From Musa acuminata AAA Group (Eukaryota; Streptophyta; Magnoliopsida; Zingiberales; Musaceae): DNA of 64,000 bases. The translations under genes and the position numbers were made by a program. This document shows positions 36,601 to 49,900 of this stretch, one piece after another. The first letter of the stretch is position 1; each line of letters begins with the position of its first letter. Below the pieces are notes generated by a model. That model did not search any database. It was not told the DNA's origin and saw only the letters and a program-made list of their open reading frames with translations. Location of the stretch: the NCBI RefSeq assembly GCF_036884655.1, contig NC_088356.1:17478001-17542000 (forward strand). Reading direction: 5' to 3'.

Positions 36601-37960
36601 TATGAATGTTACTCATAAAGTCAATTCCATCTCTTCTATGAACATGATTCTTATTTGCAAGGATCATGTTTAAGGATTTGCTACCTATTTCAAAATTTTC
36701 TAAGGTTTCATGTAGTTATAAATTCTCCTTTTTAAGCGTTTCTAATCCATCACATTTTGTGCAAAAAGCTAAACTATCATTATGTTCAATTTTTAATCTA
36801 TCAAAATCACTAACAAGAGAAGCATGCTCCTTTTTTAATAGTTTATACTTTTTACTAACTAATTTATGTTTATCAAATAATTTATGAAAAATACTTAAAA
36901 GCTCATTGAAAAATAAATTTGCATCTAATGAACTACTTACCTCATCTTCGATAGCCATTAGTGCGTAGTTGGCGATCTCCTTGTTGCTTTGTTCTTCACC
37001 TTCGAAATCGCTTGAGTCATCCCATGTTACTTTGAGCGTATTCTTCTTTTTTGATTGCTTCTTCTTTACTTAGGGATATTTGCTTTTGAAATGTCTCGGC
37101 TTCTTGCATTCGTAGCATATAACTTGTTCTTTTTTGGGTTCAATTTTATTTTTAATGTCATTTTTAGATTTATTTCTTTTTATGAAAATTTTAAACTTTC
37201 TTGTCAAGAGTGCCAAGTCATCATCATAGTTCTCATCACTTGAATTTTCTTTCAAGTAGTCTTCATGAGTTCTTAGTGTCATATCCTTCTTGTTCTTTGG
37301 AAGGTTGTTCTCAAGCTTTTTATGAGCATTACAAGTCATCTCATAGGTCATTAATGACACAATAAGTTCTTCGAGAGGAAAATTATTCAAGTCTTTGGCC
37401 TCTTGAATAACTGTTACTTTAGGGTCCCAAATCTTTAGAAGGGATCTCAATATTTTATTAACAAGTTCAAAATTAGAAAAGCTTTTACCAGGTCCTTTTA
37501 GATTATTGATGACATCTGTAAACCAGGTGTGCATGTCTCCAATGGTCTCGCTTAGTTTCATCTAAAACAACTCATAAGTATGGACTAAAAGATTAATTTT
37601 GGACTCCTTTACTCTACTAGTACCTTCGTGGGTGATTTCGAGTGTGTGCCAAATATCAAAAGTCATTTCACAAATAGATACTCGATTGAACTCGATTTTA
37701 TCTAAAGTGTAAAACAAGACATTCATAGCCTTGGCATTTAAAGCGAAAGTCTTCTTTTCCAACTCATTCAATCGTTCATTAGAAGAGAAGACTTTTGAAA
37801 GTCATTTTCTGTAATGTTCCATAAATCAAAATCCATAGAAAATAGAAAAATCCTTATTCTAGTCTTCCAATAGGTATAGTCTATCTCATTGAAATGGGTG
37901 GACATGTAATTGAGTGACCATCTTGGTTGCCGGTAAATACCAACTCTCTTGGGTTTTAAG
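33690..37960 (-). pseudogene. Decayed SIRE-like gag-pol
   Basis: Fragments in order on the minus strand are: gag (37992-37070, with the CCHC start CYECKKPRHFKSKY, which has lost the last Cys), gag C-terminus (36958-36716), pre-integrase box (36296-35781, LWHRRLSHAS), integrase C-terminus (35422-34802), reverse transcriptase (34601-34143, with YVDDIIFCS) and a piece of RNase H (34049-33777). Stops and frameshifts separate every piece. The RNase H C-terminus survives only in part. It is useful mainly as a guide to residues lost in the younger copy. Confidence 0.85.
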
Positions 37961-37993
37961 CCAAACCGAGAGTGACCTTGCTCTGATATCAAT

Positions 37994-39221
37994 TGTTAGG
38001 ATCAAGAGCGGCACTAAGGGGGGAGGAGGGGGGGGGGGGGGGGGGGTGAATTAGTGCAGCAGAAAAAATTATCGGCTTTGTAAGAAATTCGTTCGTTGAA
38101 AACCAATCTCGGAAAGTGCTTGACTTTAGAGTAAATGAACTAGCAATTAACTTAGAAAGTAATGACAGTAATGAAAAGTAGAATAAAAATGAGCACATCG
38201 AAATTTATAGTGGTTCGGTCATTGTGACCTATATCCACTTCTAATTCCTCCTCCGTCGAGGTCACTAGCATCCACTAATGGTCTTCCTTTAATGGGCGAA
38301 GACAAACCACCCTTTTGCAGCTCTCTTCTCCTTTTCATGAGTTTATGAGACAACCTTTATAAGCCTCACACTTCTTTTGAATGATCATAATACTAGAAAG
38401 GGAGGAGGACTTTTTGCACTTTTACAATATTTTCACACCCTAAGACTTCAATATTTTGTTCACAATTTCGTGCCCTTTCATGCAGAAAAGGGTGGGGTAT
38501 TTATAGGCCCCAATGGATTCAAAATTGGAGTCAAAAAGTGTCTCATCCCAGATTTCCGAAGTACTAGTGGTACCACCGCCATTATTGGATGGTACTACCG
38601 CCTACAAATTGACACTGGTTGGTACCACCATTCAGTTTGGGCGATACCACCGCTCAGTCTAGGCGGTACCATCGCCTGACAGTATTAACTACTAATGATA
38701 CCACCGCCCAGACCACTTGGGAGATTGAGTCACCAGGCGGTGCCATTGCCAGTCATGACTTCAGGTGCTGAATAAGCTATTCAACCGACCCAGTTCAGCC
38801 CTATTAAGGGCCGAGTTAGCCCCTAACTGAGTTAGTGAGATTACCTTCCAATCTTAACTCAACTTAAGGTCTAACCATGATAATTAAAATATTTAAACAG
38901 TCAATCTCTATCCGGTATGTCGATTGTTCTTTTAGCGATCTTTCGATGAACTTCTCGGTGAACTTCCGACGAACTCCCAACGAACTCTCAGCGAACTCCC
39001 GACGAACTCTCGGTGAGCTCCCAATGAACTCTTGGTGAGCTTCCAGCAAACTTCCAGCACATCGTCCGAATCTTTGACATATCATCCGATCTTTGACTCT
39101 GGCCCAACATTTGCTTTATGCCTTACTACTATCATAGTTAATCCTGCACACTTATCTCAACATATAGATTAGATCAAACACTTTACCAATTGATTTCATC
39201 ATCAAAATTCGAGATTCAACA
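37994..39221 (-). repeat. LTR of the older SIRE-like element, with a G19 tract
   Basis: It starts TGTTAGGATCAAGAGC and ends GATTCAACA, the same ends as the young element, but is 0.9 kb shorter and lacks the 17-18 bp array. A G19 run (38028-38046) lies at the same place as the shorter runs in the young LTRs. Degenerate GGTACCACCGCC/GGCGGTACCATCGCC words at 38570-38745 correspond to the young 62-bp array. Confidence 0.88.
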
Positions 39222-40450
39222 AAAATAAGTCTTTTAAATGAGGATCTAGATGAAAAAAATTACATAGAATGACCTAAAGGATTTGAAGAGAAAAGAAAGA
39301 AAAGTTTAGCTCGTAAACTTAGGATATCTATAGCCCCTAGATAGTGGTATATAAAAGTTTTATAATACTATTATTTCTTTTAAATTTTAAAAAAATATTG
39401 TTGATTAGTATTTATATTTGAATGTCAATGGAAACAAATTTATTATACTAGTATGTAGATGATATTTTTGCTTGCCAAAACTGATCTTGGTTTATTGCAT
39501 AAAATCAAGATATTTCTCATCAAGAATTTTAAGATAATCGATATGGATGAGAATACTTATGTTATTAACATTAAGATATTTAGGAATAGATCTCAAATAT
39601 TGTTAGGACTATCTTATCTCAAATATATTCATCGAGTCTTGGAGAGATTCTGTATACAACTTATTTAGCTTATGATACACCTGTTATTATAGATAAATTT
39701 TTGTTAAGTCCGATGTCCTAAGAATAACTTAGAATAGAATAAAAAATATGTATTCTTTATAAATGTATAATTGAAAATCTATTATATGCTTACGTTTATA
39801 CTAGACAAGATATTAATTTTACAATAAAAAAATACTAAGTAAATATTAGAATTACCCATAAATAGAACATTGGAAGGTTGTAAATAAAGTAATAGAATTT
39901 TTGTAAAAGATGAAGTATTATATGCTCATATACAACATATTAGATTAGCTTGAAATAATAATATTTTCAAACACTAATTCTACAAATTACCTTAATAGTA
40001 GGAAGCCTATTTTATTATTTATTTTTATATTAACTAAAAAAATAATTTTTAAGAATAGTATAATATATATTATATTATTAAAAATAAAAATTGACTTCGT
40101 GACATACTTTGAGGATACTAATTAAGATTTACGATTGTAAAAGTTTATCTCATGACTTAGTAGGGTCAAACTCAATTATCAAGTCACTAAAAATACTTTC
40201 TATCATATCATAGTAATTTTTTTCTTTAAGAATGATAAATACTCTAGTAATTTTATGCATTATAGTATAAAATACTTGATAGTTAGAAAAAAAGTCTAAA
40301 AACAACTAATGTCAATTAAGAACTTAAATTTTACTGCATTGATTGTTAATCTATTTACAAATATCTTACTATCTAAGATATCTAAAAAAATATATTCTTA
40401 TGATTGAGTTTATGAGCGACCTATAAAAGATATGATGATACATATTTAAG
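39222..40450 (+). pseudogene. Heavily decayed copia reverse transcriptase/RNase H
   Basis: Three-frame reading recovers copia pol words in the right order. These are YVDDIFA with a following LGLLHKIK-like stretch (about 39447-39505), then a FRNRSQILLGLSYLKYIHRVLERF block (about 39580-39650), then YTRQDI-like and YRTL-like pieces near 39800-39890. Every frame is broken many times. No LTRs were assigned. Confidence 0.65.
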
Positions 40451-41900
40451 TGGATATCATAATTGATATTTTGCTTACATAATTAAAATTATTTATTTAT
40501 ATTATTCTATTCATATTTATGTATGTACATATTATGGTTGGATGTGATAACATGATTGTGATAAATTACAAGAGTCATTATGAACTATATTAGGAAAGAC
40601 TAATAAAGTTTTGATGTATAAAAGGGAGTATGATATTGATGACATACAATCGCTATGATTCGTATTGATACTCAAATTTAATGTATTAGTTATTATTATA
40701 TGTATTTGACTTATTAACTTGTTTTATAGAATTCGTAGCCATGTGTAAAACACTTTTCAAAATTTTTAGAATCCAATCAAGTAAAATTATTTTTAAATAA
40801 AATTTTATTTTATTTATTTTATTTTTAAATTTATTTATATTTTACTAATTAATATACAAAATAGGAGAACGTTAGATTATGTTATACTATTTAATTAGAT
40901 AAGATATATTATAGATCTAATTAGATTCTGAGTAAGGTTATCAACTAATACAAAAAGAGCCAGTTAAATAAGATTTCATAGGAGATATGAAAAGAACCCT
41001 CCTAATCACCTATCATAAATCTTTTGCTCTCGCTAATAAATAAATTAGATATCCTAAGAATGGTATATTATATGAGAGGAGATCTATTCTATCGCTTATG
41101 GTGTTCCTATAATAGGAAGAAAGAAAAAAGTGAATCCAATTCTTCTTATATAAGTATCATTGCTTCCTTCAGATGGAACGATGATGTATTTACAAATGAA
41201 AAGAAATATATTCGAGATATATAATCAAAATCTTTGATCTATAGTTATATGGTTTTCATTTTTATATTATTATTATTATATAATAATATAATTATATTTT
41301 TATACTTACAAACGCTCAATTACATTCAAAGCTTTTCCTAAGGGGAATAGGAATCTTCATGTTAAGAATATCCATAAGCACAAGCACCTCGGAACCTAAT
41401 TCATTATGTACACCACACATTGTGAAACCTCCATCGAGTCGTTCCTTCATGTACTTTGGAGTCCAATTCAATGTGCATGTATTGCGAAGCCTCTTTGAGT
41501 TTGGACAAAACAAGGTAAATTAATTTTTCTTTTTGTAGGAAAAGCCAGGTGATATAGATCTTGGGGGAAAAAAAAAAGACTTCGAATGGGAAAGAAAAGG
41601 CAGGTGGTCATGGAGCTTAGACAAACATGACGACATTGAATGGGTAGGAAAAGTCATGAAAGATGAGTGGGAAAAGCCGGGTGATAAAAGGAGTTAGATT
41701 GATTATATGAGTGTGAAATGCCTGCCTGATATGATCTATGCTTAAGTCAGTAACTTACTAAAAATAAAAGTTTTTTGTAAAATAATTGATTTCGATTATT
41801 GTGATCTAAAATTTTTTTATAATAAATTAAATCAGAAAAAATATTCTGCAGTATAGATGATAAATTCTTTTAATATTTTTTTATATTAGACTGATGTGGC
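40451..41900. other. AT-rich intergenic sequence upstream of annexin
   Basis: Mostly AT-rich with no recognisable gene. It holds one 65-codon antisense open frame (41316-41513) of unknown origin. Four imperfect copies of a GGGAAA(A/G)(G/A)(C/G)C(A/C)(G/A)GTG-like word lie at 41535-41690. Confidence 0.5.
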
Positions 41901-42102
41901 TTGCCGTGCTGATTCGAGATATGATTGGGATGAAGCGGCACTAAATGGGTAGGACATTTGCCTGTAGCGTACGTTACGTATTCGCTCTTAAAGCAAGCTT
42001 TGATTCTTCTGTGCGAGTCAGCAAGGCGTTATCCTCGAAGTTCCTTACGTTTCCTTCGCTACATCTCAGCCCTACGTATATGTTACACATGCCACCAAGG
42101 TG

Positions 42103-42110
42103 TATTTAAA
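42103..42110 (+). promoter_or_regulatory. Candidate TATA box of the annexin gene
   Basis: TATTTAAA lies 78 bp before the annexin ATG, followed by a CT-rich stretch that could hold the transcription start. Supported by spacing only. Confidence 0.4.
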
Positions 42111-42187
42111 CTGTCTTCTTGCACCACTACTTTCTGGTTCATCTTTGAAGACAAGTGGAGAGAGGGGAATAGTAGGGAGAGGCTGTC

Positions 42188-42346
42188 ATGGCGACTCTTG
42201 CAGTGCCTGAAACCATTCCGTCTGCATCAGAGGACGCCGAGCAGATCTGGAAGGCATGCAAAGGTATCATCTCTCTTCTCTGGTACATGCAAAGATTTAA
42301 TTGGAAGTATGATATCACTATTGTTACACATCCTCCGAATATATAT

Positions 42347-42397
<51 letters not shown>

Positions 42398-44349
42398 TAT
42401 ATATATACATAAATATATATATATACATACATATATATATATAAATATATATATATACATAAATATATATATATACATACATATATATATATACATACAT
42501 ATATATATATACATACATATATATATATACATACATATATATATATATATATATATGTTTGTGAGTGTATTTTTCTTAGGCTTCTTACAGTTTTTTATTT
42601 ATTTATTTTTTTATTTTGTTTGGGCTCCAAAAATGGTGCCATGTAAACCCCACTCCCAGGTGTCATGGTGAGATGAGCCGGTGAAAAATAAAGTCCCCCT
42701 TTGCTTCTTTCTCCCACAAATTGCAATGCAGCATCTCACCTATCCCATCTTGCTTTATTCTTCGATTCTTTACTGCTTACTTTCTTTTCTATTATTTTTA
42801 ACAAAGAATCAAATGGAATATTTTTTTATTGTTAAAAATCACCCCCTGTGAATCGAACTCTGTTGTGTTTGAAAACTAGAACATATTTGCATCAAGATGT
42901 AACCCTTCGATGGATATATATATATGGCTGTGTTCTGCATTGGTTAGGTGTAGTGGCACCCATTCTTTGATGTTGATAAGTCTTGCTTGTATTTGTAGGA
43001 AACCTATTTGCATATGAAAACAGGTCATTTTGACGTGCTGCTACTATTTAAGAATTAGCTTCGCCTTATTGCCACAGCGAAATCTAAGATTAGCATCACA
43101 AACTCGTAAGCTCTAAACAGCACATTTTAATTTGTTGTGCTAGGTTGGGGAACAGATGAGACGGCACTCATCACTATATTAGCACATAGAGATGCTACTC
43201 AAAGGAAGATAATAAGATTGGCATTCGAGGAACAGTACAAGGAGAATCTTATCATGCGACTTGAATCCGAATTATCTGGAGACCTTGAGGTACCTACATT
43301 TATCTTCTGCATCCTGCTTGCCTTAGCTTACGTATATATACCTCTTAATTTGATCACACTTCCTCCTGAAGAGAGCTGTCTACCTCTGGATATTTGACCC
43401 GGTTGAACGAGAGGCTATCATCGCTAACATCGCCGTGAAGAAGAACATCGACTACCAAGCGATCATAGAAATTGCATGCGTCAATTCCCCGAAAGAGCTG
43501 CTGGCGGTGAAGGAGGAATACCATGCTCGTTATAAACGTTCCCTGGAAGAAGATATTGCGGTCCACACTGTTGGAGACTTTAGACAGGCATGCACTTCAG
43601 AATTGTGGCATTTATATATATACATTGGCGGTGATATGTCATCTATATAATGGCTTGTATTGCAGCTTTTGGTTTCACTGGTGAGCACATACAGATACGA
43701 TGGTGACGAGACCGACACAGGCGTAGTTCGTTTGGAAGCCAAAACTCTTCACGATGCTATCAAGTCACAGACCTTCAACCACAGTGAGGTCATTCGAATC
43801 CTGAGTACCAGAAGCAAGGCCCAACTTTGCGCTACCTTTAACTATTACAAAGACGAATACGGCATTCCCATTACAAAGGTGACTTACACTTAGAGTGGCA
43901 TTCATACAGAACGAACTGTCTTAGGTACTGAATTGATTTGCTGATTCGTGTGCTATGACTATGACTAGGCTTTGACTTCTGAGTCTCCAAATGAATTTGC
44001 ATTGGCACTACGAATGGCGATACGATGCATTGTGTCACCCCAGAAGCACTTTGCAAAGGTGAACATCCATCAAATCTACGAAAGAAGATCTCATCTTTCT
44101 CGTGCATATTCATCTCCGGCTATTTACTTGACCGGGTAATTTGAGCTGCAGGTTCTCCAGAATGCAGTCGGCAAAGCAGGTACTGATGAAGATGCACTCA
44201 CTCGCGTCATCGTCATGCATGCGGAGAAGGATCTGAAGGTGATCAAAGAGATTTTCCATAAGAGAACTAATGCCACGCTCAAACATGCAGTGGGTACCGA
44301 GACATGTGGGCATTACAATAGCTTCCTCCTTGCTTTAGTAGGGAACTAA
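42188..44349 (+). CDS. Annexin, six exons (312 aa)
   Basis: Calcium-dependent phospholipid-binding protein acting at the cytosolic face of membranes. Exons: 42188-42263, 43144-43289, 43372-43587, 43666-43878, 43969-44058, 44152-44349. They total 939 nt, or 312 aa plus TAA, normal for plant annexins. The N-terminus [20 protein letters not shown] is typical. Repeat I has the type II calcium loop GWGTDE (26-31) and the conserved plant His40. Repeats II and III lack GxGT, as usual in plants. Repeat IV has GKAGTDED (254-261). [15 protein letters not shown] (repeat II) and [20 protein letters not shown] (repeat III) are clear family blocks. Intron 3 starts with GC (43588) instead of GT; the others are GT-AG. 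I cannot assign a specific annexin subgroup. Confidence 0.93.
42340..42556. repeat. (TA)n/(TATACATA)n microsatellite in annexin intron 1
   Basis: About 215 bases of TA dinucleotides broken at regular intervals by CA and AA. It lies wholly inside intron 1 (42264-43143). Open frames of Tyr/Ile repeats over it are artefacts. Confidence 0.95.
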
Positions 44350-46183
44350 ATATGTTTATTTCAGATGATGAACTCTGACATCCTTGTTTGTTTAATTGCT
44401 GCTGGTGTAGAAGCATTTCACTGTTGCACTTTTCTTTAAGGTTTGAGGTTTGATTTAAGACAATGGCATTCTATCTTATGATCTGTTTGAGTCCGTTTGT
44501 TTTCGTGTCTTAATTCTAGCAATGGCTAAATCAATTCAGTGTGATTAATCTGAACTTCAGTATATCTTTTCTGATCTAAAGTTTCATGATCATTTTGAAG
44601 ATTTGAATGCACCAAATTAGCTGCGCAATTTCATGAAGAATTTATCTTCATGTTTGATGCTGGATTGCGTCAACCACTTGCTTAATCCAGCCATCGACAT
44701 ATTCTTAGGATTAAGATTCTTTTGGTCTCATCAACATCGTAAAAGGAAAGAGGAGATTCAAGACGGCTGGCTAAACGAAGTAAGATAGATAGATTACACT
44801 GTTTTTTTTTTTTTTTTGAGAAAATAATTAAGAAGCTTCAATTACTCAAGAAACATACTTAAAGGGATTATGCACAGAAACCATACAAAAAGAAGAGAAC
44901 CCAATGATTCTAGCAAAATCAATTACGAAATTGATAATAGGCAAAACATCTATGCGAATAAATCATTGATGAGATCTAGCTTATATGAGGGTTCCAAGAA
45001 GGGTGGTGACAAAATTGATAATATGCAACACATCCATACAAATAAAAATATTCCTCCATTGATAGGATCTAGCTCATATGAGGGTCTCAAAAAGAGCAAG
45101 GGATTCAAACATAATAGGATATGAAGCTTGGTAGAGAGACCGACCGAGAGGAATAAATTTATCTTGAACGTTGAGGAAGATATATCCCAAGCCCAGACTA
45201 ATAAGATCAATGGGACAAACAAAATTATTGCATTCTAAAATGTAACCAAAAGCAACAATAATTGCAACAGATGAGATAGGAACAGGAACATTAGTCCCTT
45301 CTAAAGTAGGTTATGTATGAAAAAATATACTAATGAGCGTAAGTAGGATATATATGGTAGTATACTAATCATATCATGAAGATTTTTTAGCATGTAAATA
45401 AAGTTTAAGCTTGTAAAATTTCTCATGATTTTAGGGAGGTTAACAGATGGAGGTCTAATTGGTTTATACTAATTGATTTTGCTACTTGATTTACTGAAAG
45501 AGGTTAATCAAGTCACTCCACGATCGTTCTCGTAAGAGAGATAATACCGATCGAATCTTGGGATAAAAATCTCGATCAACAATTCAGCATATAAGGATGA
45601 GATTTTGTCTTAAGACAATGATTACATAGCTTCAAGTGTTTTTTCTAAATTTTATTCTTATATTTCATTATTATAATATTTTATTAGTTTTTTAATAAAA
45701 AATCTAAATACTCTACATTTTACCCCCATAATTTAGGGTGAAACCTTGATGGATCTTGATTAAGGAATTAATAAATAAATTTAAATAAATTATTTTTTTA
45801 TTTAAATTATGAAATCTTATTCTTGTATCATGATGCCATATTCGTATGTAGTTAGTTATGTGATATGGTAGTTCCTGTTGCATAGATTATTTCTCGCCTA
45901 TTACTCTTTAAAAATTAATCGTTATTTCATATTGTCTCTTTGAAGGACGCATCAATGTTTTGATTTCTGTTGGCAAAGTTACTGGTTTTCTTGTAAAAGC
46001 CTCGAAGATTATTGAGTTTTTGTTTTCCTAGGATATATCGTGAATCATTTTCGCATTACGTAAATATCGAGTGTTCATTGACCTACAAAATCCTAGTCTT
46101 ATAAGAGTATCAAAAGCTAGTGACAGATTCAGGCATTCTGGATACTTTGGATCAACAGATAAATGATCGGTTGGTGTATTTTC
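44350..46183. other. Intergenic region with LINE-like 3' end and LTR remnant
   Basis: A T-run at about 44801-44818 followed by sequence with a degenerate two-copy repeat (44925-45100, period near 100 bp) resembles an antisense LINE 3' end. Around 45960-46115, words such as TCGTGAATCATTTTCGCATTACG followed by AGAGTATCAAAAGC look like an LTR end with a decayed initiator-Met PBS. No gene is supported. The 84-codon open frame at 44870 comes from the repeat. Confidence 0.4.
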
Positions 46184-46942
46184 TGTTGGTCCGGTCCATA
46201 TGTTCGCTTAGACAAAATAATTGAAAGTTTTGAGCTAAAATTAATAATTAAAAAAAAAAGAAGAGGAGACGTGAGGGCAGCGAACGAACGTGCGTACAAC
46301 GAGCAGTGTGCGCCTGCTGTCAAAATAAAAAAAAGGAAAATAGGTTTTTGAGTTTTCCAACGATCAGTGGTCAAACGTTGTTAGTTTTAACCCAAATTTT
46401 TACAATAAGCTTTATAATATTAATAGTGTTGATCTATAGTTTACCCTCTTTAATGTACTTTCCTATTATACCTATTTTGTAAGATCTAAAATTTTTTTTT
46501 CATGAAATCCATCTTTGGTGATGACGATACGTTAATGTTGAGCCAAGATCTATATTCTTGATGTTATTGTGATCCTTTGGTTATTCTAGAGAAGATGTAT
46601 TGTAAACTTGTTATCATTATTAGTGATAGTGGAAGTTTAAGGTAGACTACGGTCCCGTAGTTTTTTCCACATTTGATTTTTTACGTTAAAATTTAGTCTC
46701 ACTATGTGATTGATTTATTGCTTTTATGCTGTTCTGGTTAATTTGTGCTTTTGATAATAAGTTGGTATTTTGATGAGGAATCTATTTTGATATACAAAGA
46801 GAGAAAGAGTTATTTCGTTATAACAAGTTTTTTCAAATAAGTGGTATAACAAGTTTGGTGTTAGCTTTTTTCTTATGTAATTGAAATGGAAGAGTCATAT
46901 GATTAAATTAAACTAATCAAATTATTTCACTTGGAGGTGTAT

Positions 46943-49900
46943 GATGGAAGATCTACTTTATTGCAAAGATTTGTATAAGCCCATCAAGATTAAAGATAAA
47001 CCTTCTACTACAAACGATAAAGAATGAAAAGTTCAACATAGAAAAGCTATTGTCTATATTAGAAGATAGATGGATATAAATTTGCATAAGCATATTTCTG
47101 ATGAAACCAAAACTGATATTGTTTGGCAAATGTTAGAAAACCTTTTTGCGAAAAAAACAGTGGAAAATAGAATTTCTCTTCTCAAAAGGCTTGTAAATTT
47201 GAATTATAAAGATGGTGGTAATATTGTTGAGCATATAAGTCTATTTCATAGTCTTGCAAACAAGTTGGTTGCTATGAAAATGAATATATATGATGAGATG
47301 CAAGGATTATTACTTCTCAGCTCTTTACCAAAAAGTTGGGAAACATATGTGATAACAATTTGTAACTCCACACCAGAGGGGACTCTAACTATACATATGG
47401 TTAAAGATAGTTTACAAAATAAAGATGCCAGAATGAAATAATAGGGTGAATTTTCTTCTAGTGCATTTGTTACTAAAAAACAAGAAAGACGTGGAAGAAG
47501 TCATAGTAGAAATCCACATGGTTATAAAGGAATATCCAAGTCTAGAAGAGATATCAAATATTTCCATTATAACAAGCCAAGTCACATGAAAGAGTATAGG
47601 TTTTGAAAGCGAGAACAGAATGAATGGAAGAAAAATGAGAAAGACCAATATAGTTGCTGCTGAAGGTGATATCATTATTGTTTGTGATAACGATTGTGTT
47701 AGTCTTGTAGCTCAGGACAGTAATTGGGTAATTGACTCTGGTGCTTCATTTCATATTACTTCTCATGTTGATTTCTTCATATCTTACACTACTAGTGATT
47801 TTGATAATGTCAGAATGGGAAACACTAGTACATCGAAGATTGTGGGTATTAGAGATATTTGCTTGGAGACCAGTATTGAGAGCAAATTGATACTCAAAGA
47901 TGTCAGACATGTTTCAGATATTCGTCTTAACTTGGTATCTACAAGAAAACTTGATGATGAGGGATTTACACACTATTTTGGTGAAAGCAAATGGAAACTC
48001 ACTAAATATTCTCTAATTGTAATAAGAGGAAAGAAGCTTAACTCTTTTTATATCATGGAAGCTAAGTTACATAAAGGAGAGATTAATGCAATTCAGAAGG
48101 ATGAAAGTATAGATCTTTGGCACAAGAGGCTTGGTTATATCAGCGAGAATGGACTTCAAACTCTTGCTAGAAAGTAGTTCTTACCAGAGTTGCAAGGTAC
48201 ATCTCTTAAATCTTGTGATCATTACTTAGTTGGAAAAATACATAGAGTTATATTTCATATATATCCGTCATCTAGAAGATCAGATGTTATTGATTTAGTT
48301 CATACTGATATTTGTACTATGTAAACTAGAACTCTTGAGGTGCTCTTTATTTTGTTATTTTTATTGATGATCATTCTAGAAAAGTTTAGGATTTTGCTTT
48401 GAAATCTAAAGACCAGGTATTCAATGTTTTCAAAGAGTTTCATGTTAATGTTGAAAGAGAAATTGGTAGAAAGCTAAAGTGTATTCGAGTAGATAATTGT
48501 GACAAGTACAAGGGTCCTTTTGAGAATTATTGCAGGTTTCATAGTATCAAGCTTAAGAAAACAGTTCCTAAAACTCCTCAGCAGAAAGGTGTGACAGAAT
48601 GGATGAACAGAACCATTAAAGAAAGGAATATGTGTATACTTTTCCACGCTAAGTTACCTAAGTCAGTTTGGGGAGAGGCTATGAGAACTACAATTGACCT
48701 TATAAATCTTTCTCCATCAATTCCTCTGAAAGGTGATGTTCCAAAGAGAGTATGAAAATGAAAAGATATATCTTATAATCATTTGAGAGTCTTTGGGTGA
48801 AAGTATTTATTTATATTCCCAAAGATGAAAGGTCCAAGCTTGATAATAAGATATATCTTCTTGGGATAATAAGATGAAGAGTTTAGGTATGAGATCTAGT
48901 GAACAAGAAGATTATTAGAAGAAGAGATGTTGTGTTTTTTGAAGGCCAATTATTTAATGATGGTGATAATATTGAGAAGTCAAAAACTTCTATTTATATA
49001 CCTTGGAGTTCGAGTCCAGTTCCTTCATTTATAGTTCATGATGATCATGGGGGAGATGAACAAGAAGATTGTGATGAGAATGTCAATGATGATACTCCTA
49101 CAGTTGATGATATTGAATCAACTGAATAAGCACCTCTACCACTAGTTGAGATTCCATTGAGAAGATCCATAAGAGAGCGACAATTATCTACTATATATCC
49201 TCCACATGAGTATGTTATGCCTATTGATGGGGGAGAGCCAGAAACTGACCAAGAAATTATTCGAACCACACCTATGACTTGATAAAGTTACCTAAAAAGA
49301 GAAAGCTCTCAAGAATAAATGGTTTTACAAATTGAAAATTGAAAATAATAGATCACAATAAAGATACAAGGCACGACTAGTTATAAAAGGATTCAGTCAG
49401 AAGAAAGGTATTGACTTAGAAGAAATATTTTCTCTAGTTGTGAAAATGTCCTCTATCCGAGTTGTTCTTGATTTGGCTGCCCACTTGAATTTAGAAGTTG
49501 AGCAACTTGATATGAAAACAGTATTTCTTCATAGTGACTTAGAAGAAGAAATTTATATGGAGTAGTCAGAAGGTTTCAAATTCAATGGAAAAGAAAATCT
49601 GATATGTAAGCTTAGAAAAAGCTTATATGGACTCAAACAGGCACATAAATAATGGTATAAGAAGTTTGATTCATTTATGATGAGCTAAGGGTATAATAGA
49701 ACCACATCTGATTATTGTGTGTTTATGAAGAAATTTTTGGATGATGATTTCATTATTCTCCTGTTATATATTGATGATATGCTAATTGTTGGCTATGATG
49801 CTAGTAAAATTGAAAAGCTTAAAAAAAAAGCTAAGTAAGTCTTTTGCCATGAAAGACTTGGGATCGATAAAATAAATACTTGGCATGAAGATTCTTCATG

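Larger units (their letters stand above)
33360..39221 (-). mobile_element. Older, decayed SIRE-like copia element with one LTR
   Basis: Same order as the 20.7-30.4 kb element and clearly related throughout gag and pol, but full of stops and frameshifts. The only LTR found is 37994-39221 (1,228 bp, minus-strand 5' LTR). The degenerate PBS (TTGATATCAGAGC on the minus strand) adjoins it at about 37980-37993. A PPT-like TCTCCCCTTTGTCATTA lies near 33384. I found no matching 3' LTR to its left, so the element is probably truncated. Confidence 0.8.

Noticed and set aside
42139..42671. Tyr/Ile-rich frames over the TA repeat
   Set aside because: Microsatellite in annexin intron 1. The 237-codon frame starts upstream of the gene and runs through the intron.
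44870..45124. 84-codon frame with an internal repeat
   Set aside because: It covers a degenerate two-copy repeat beside a poly(T) run, best read as a LINE-like 3' end in antisense. No coding support.
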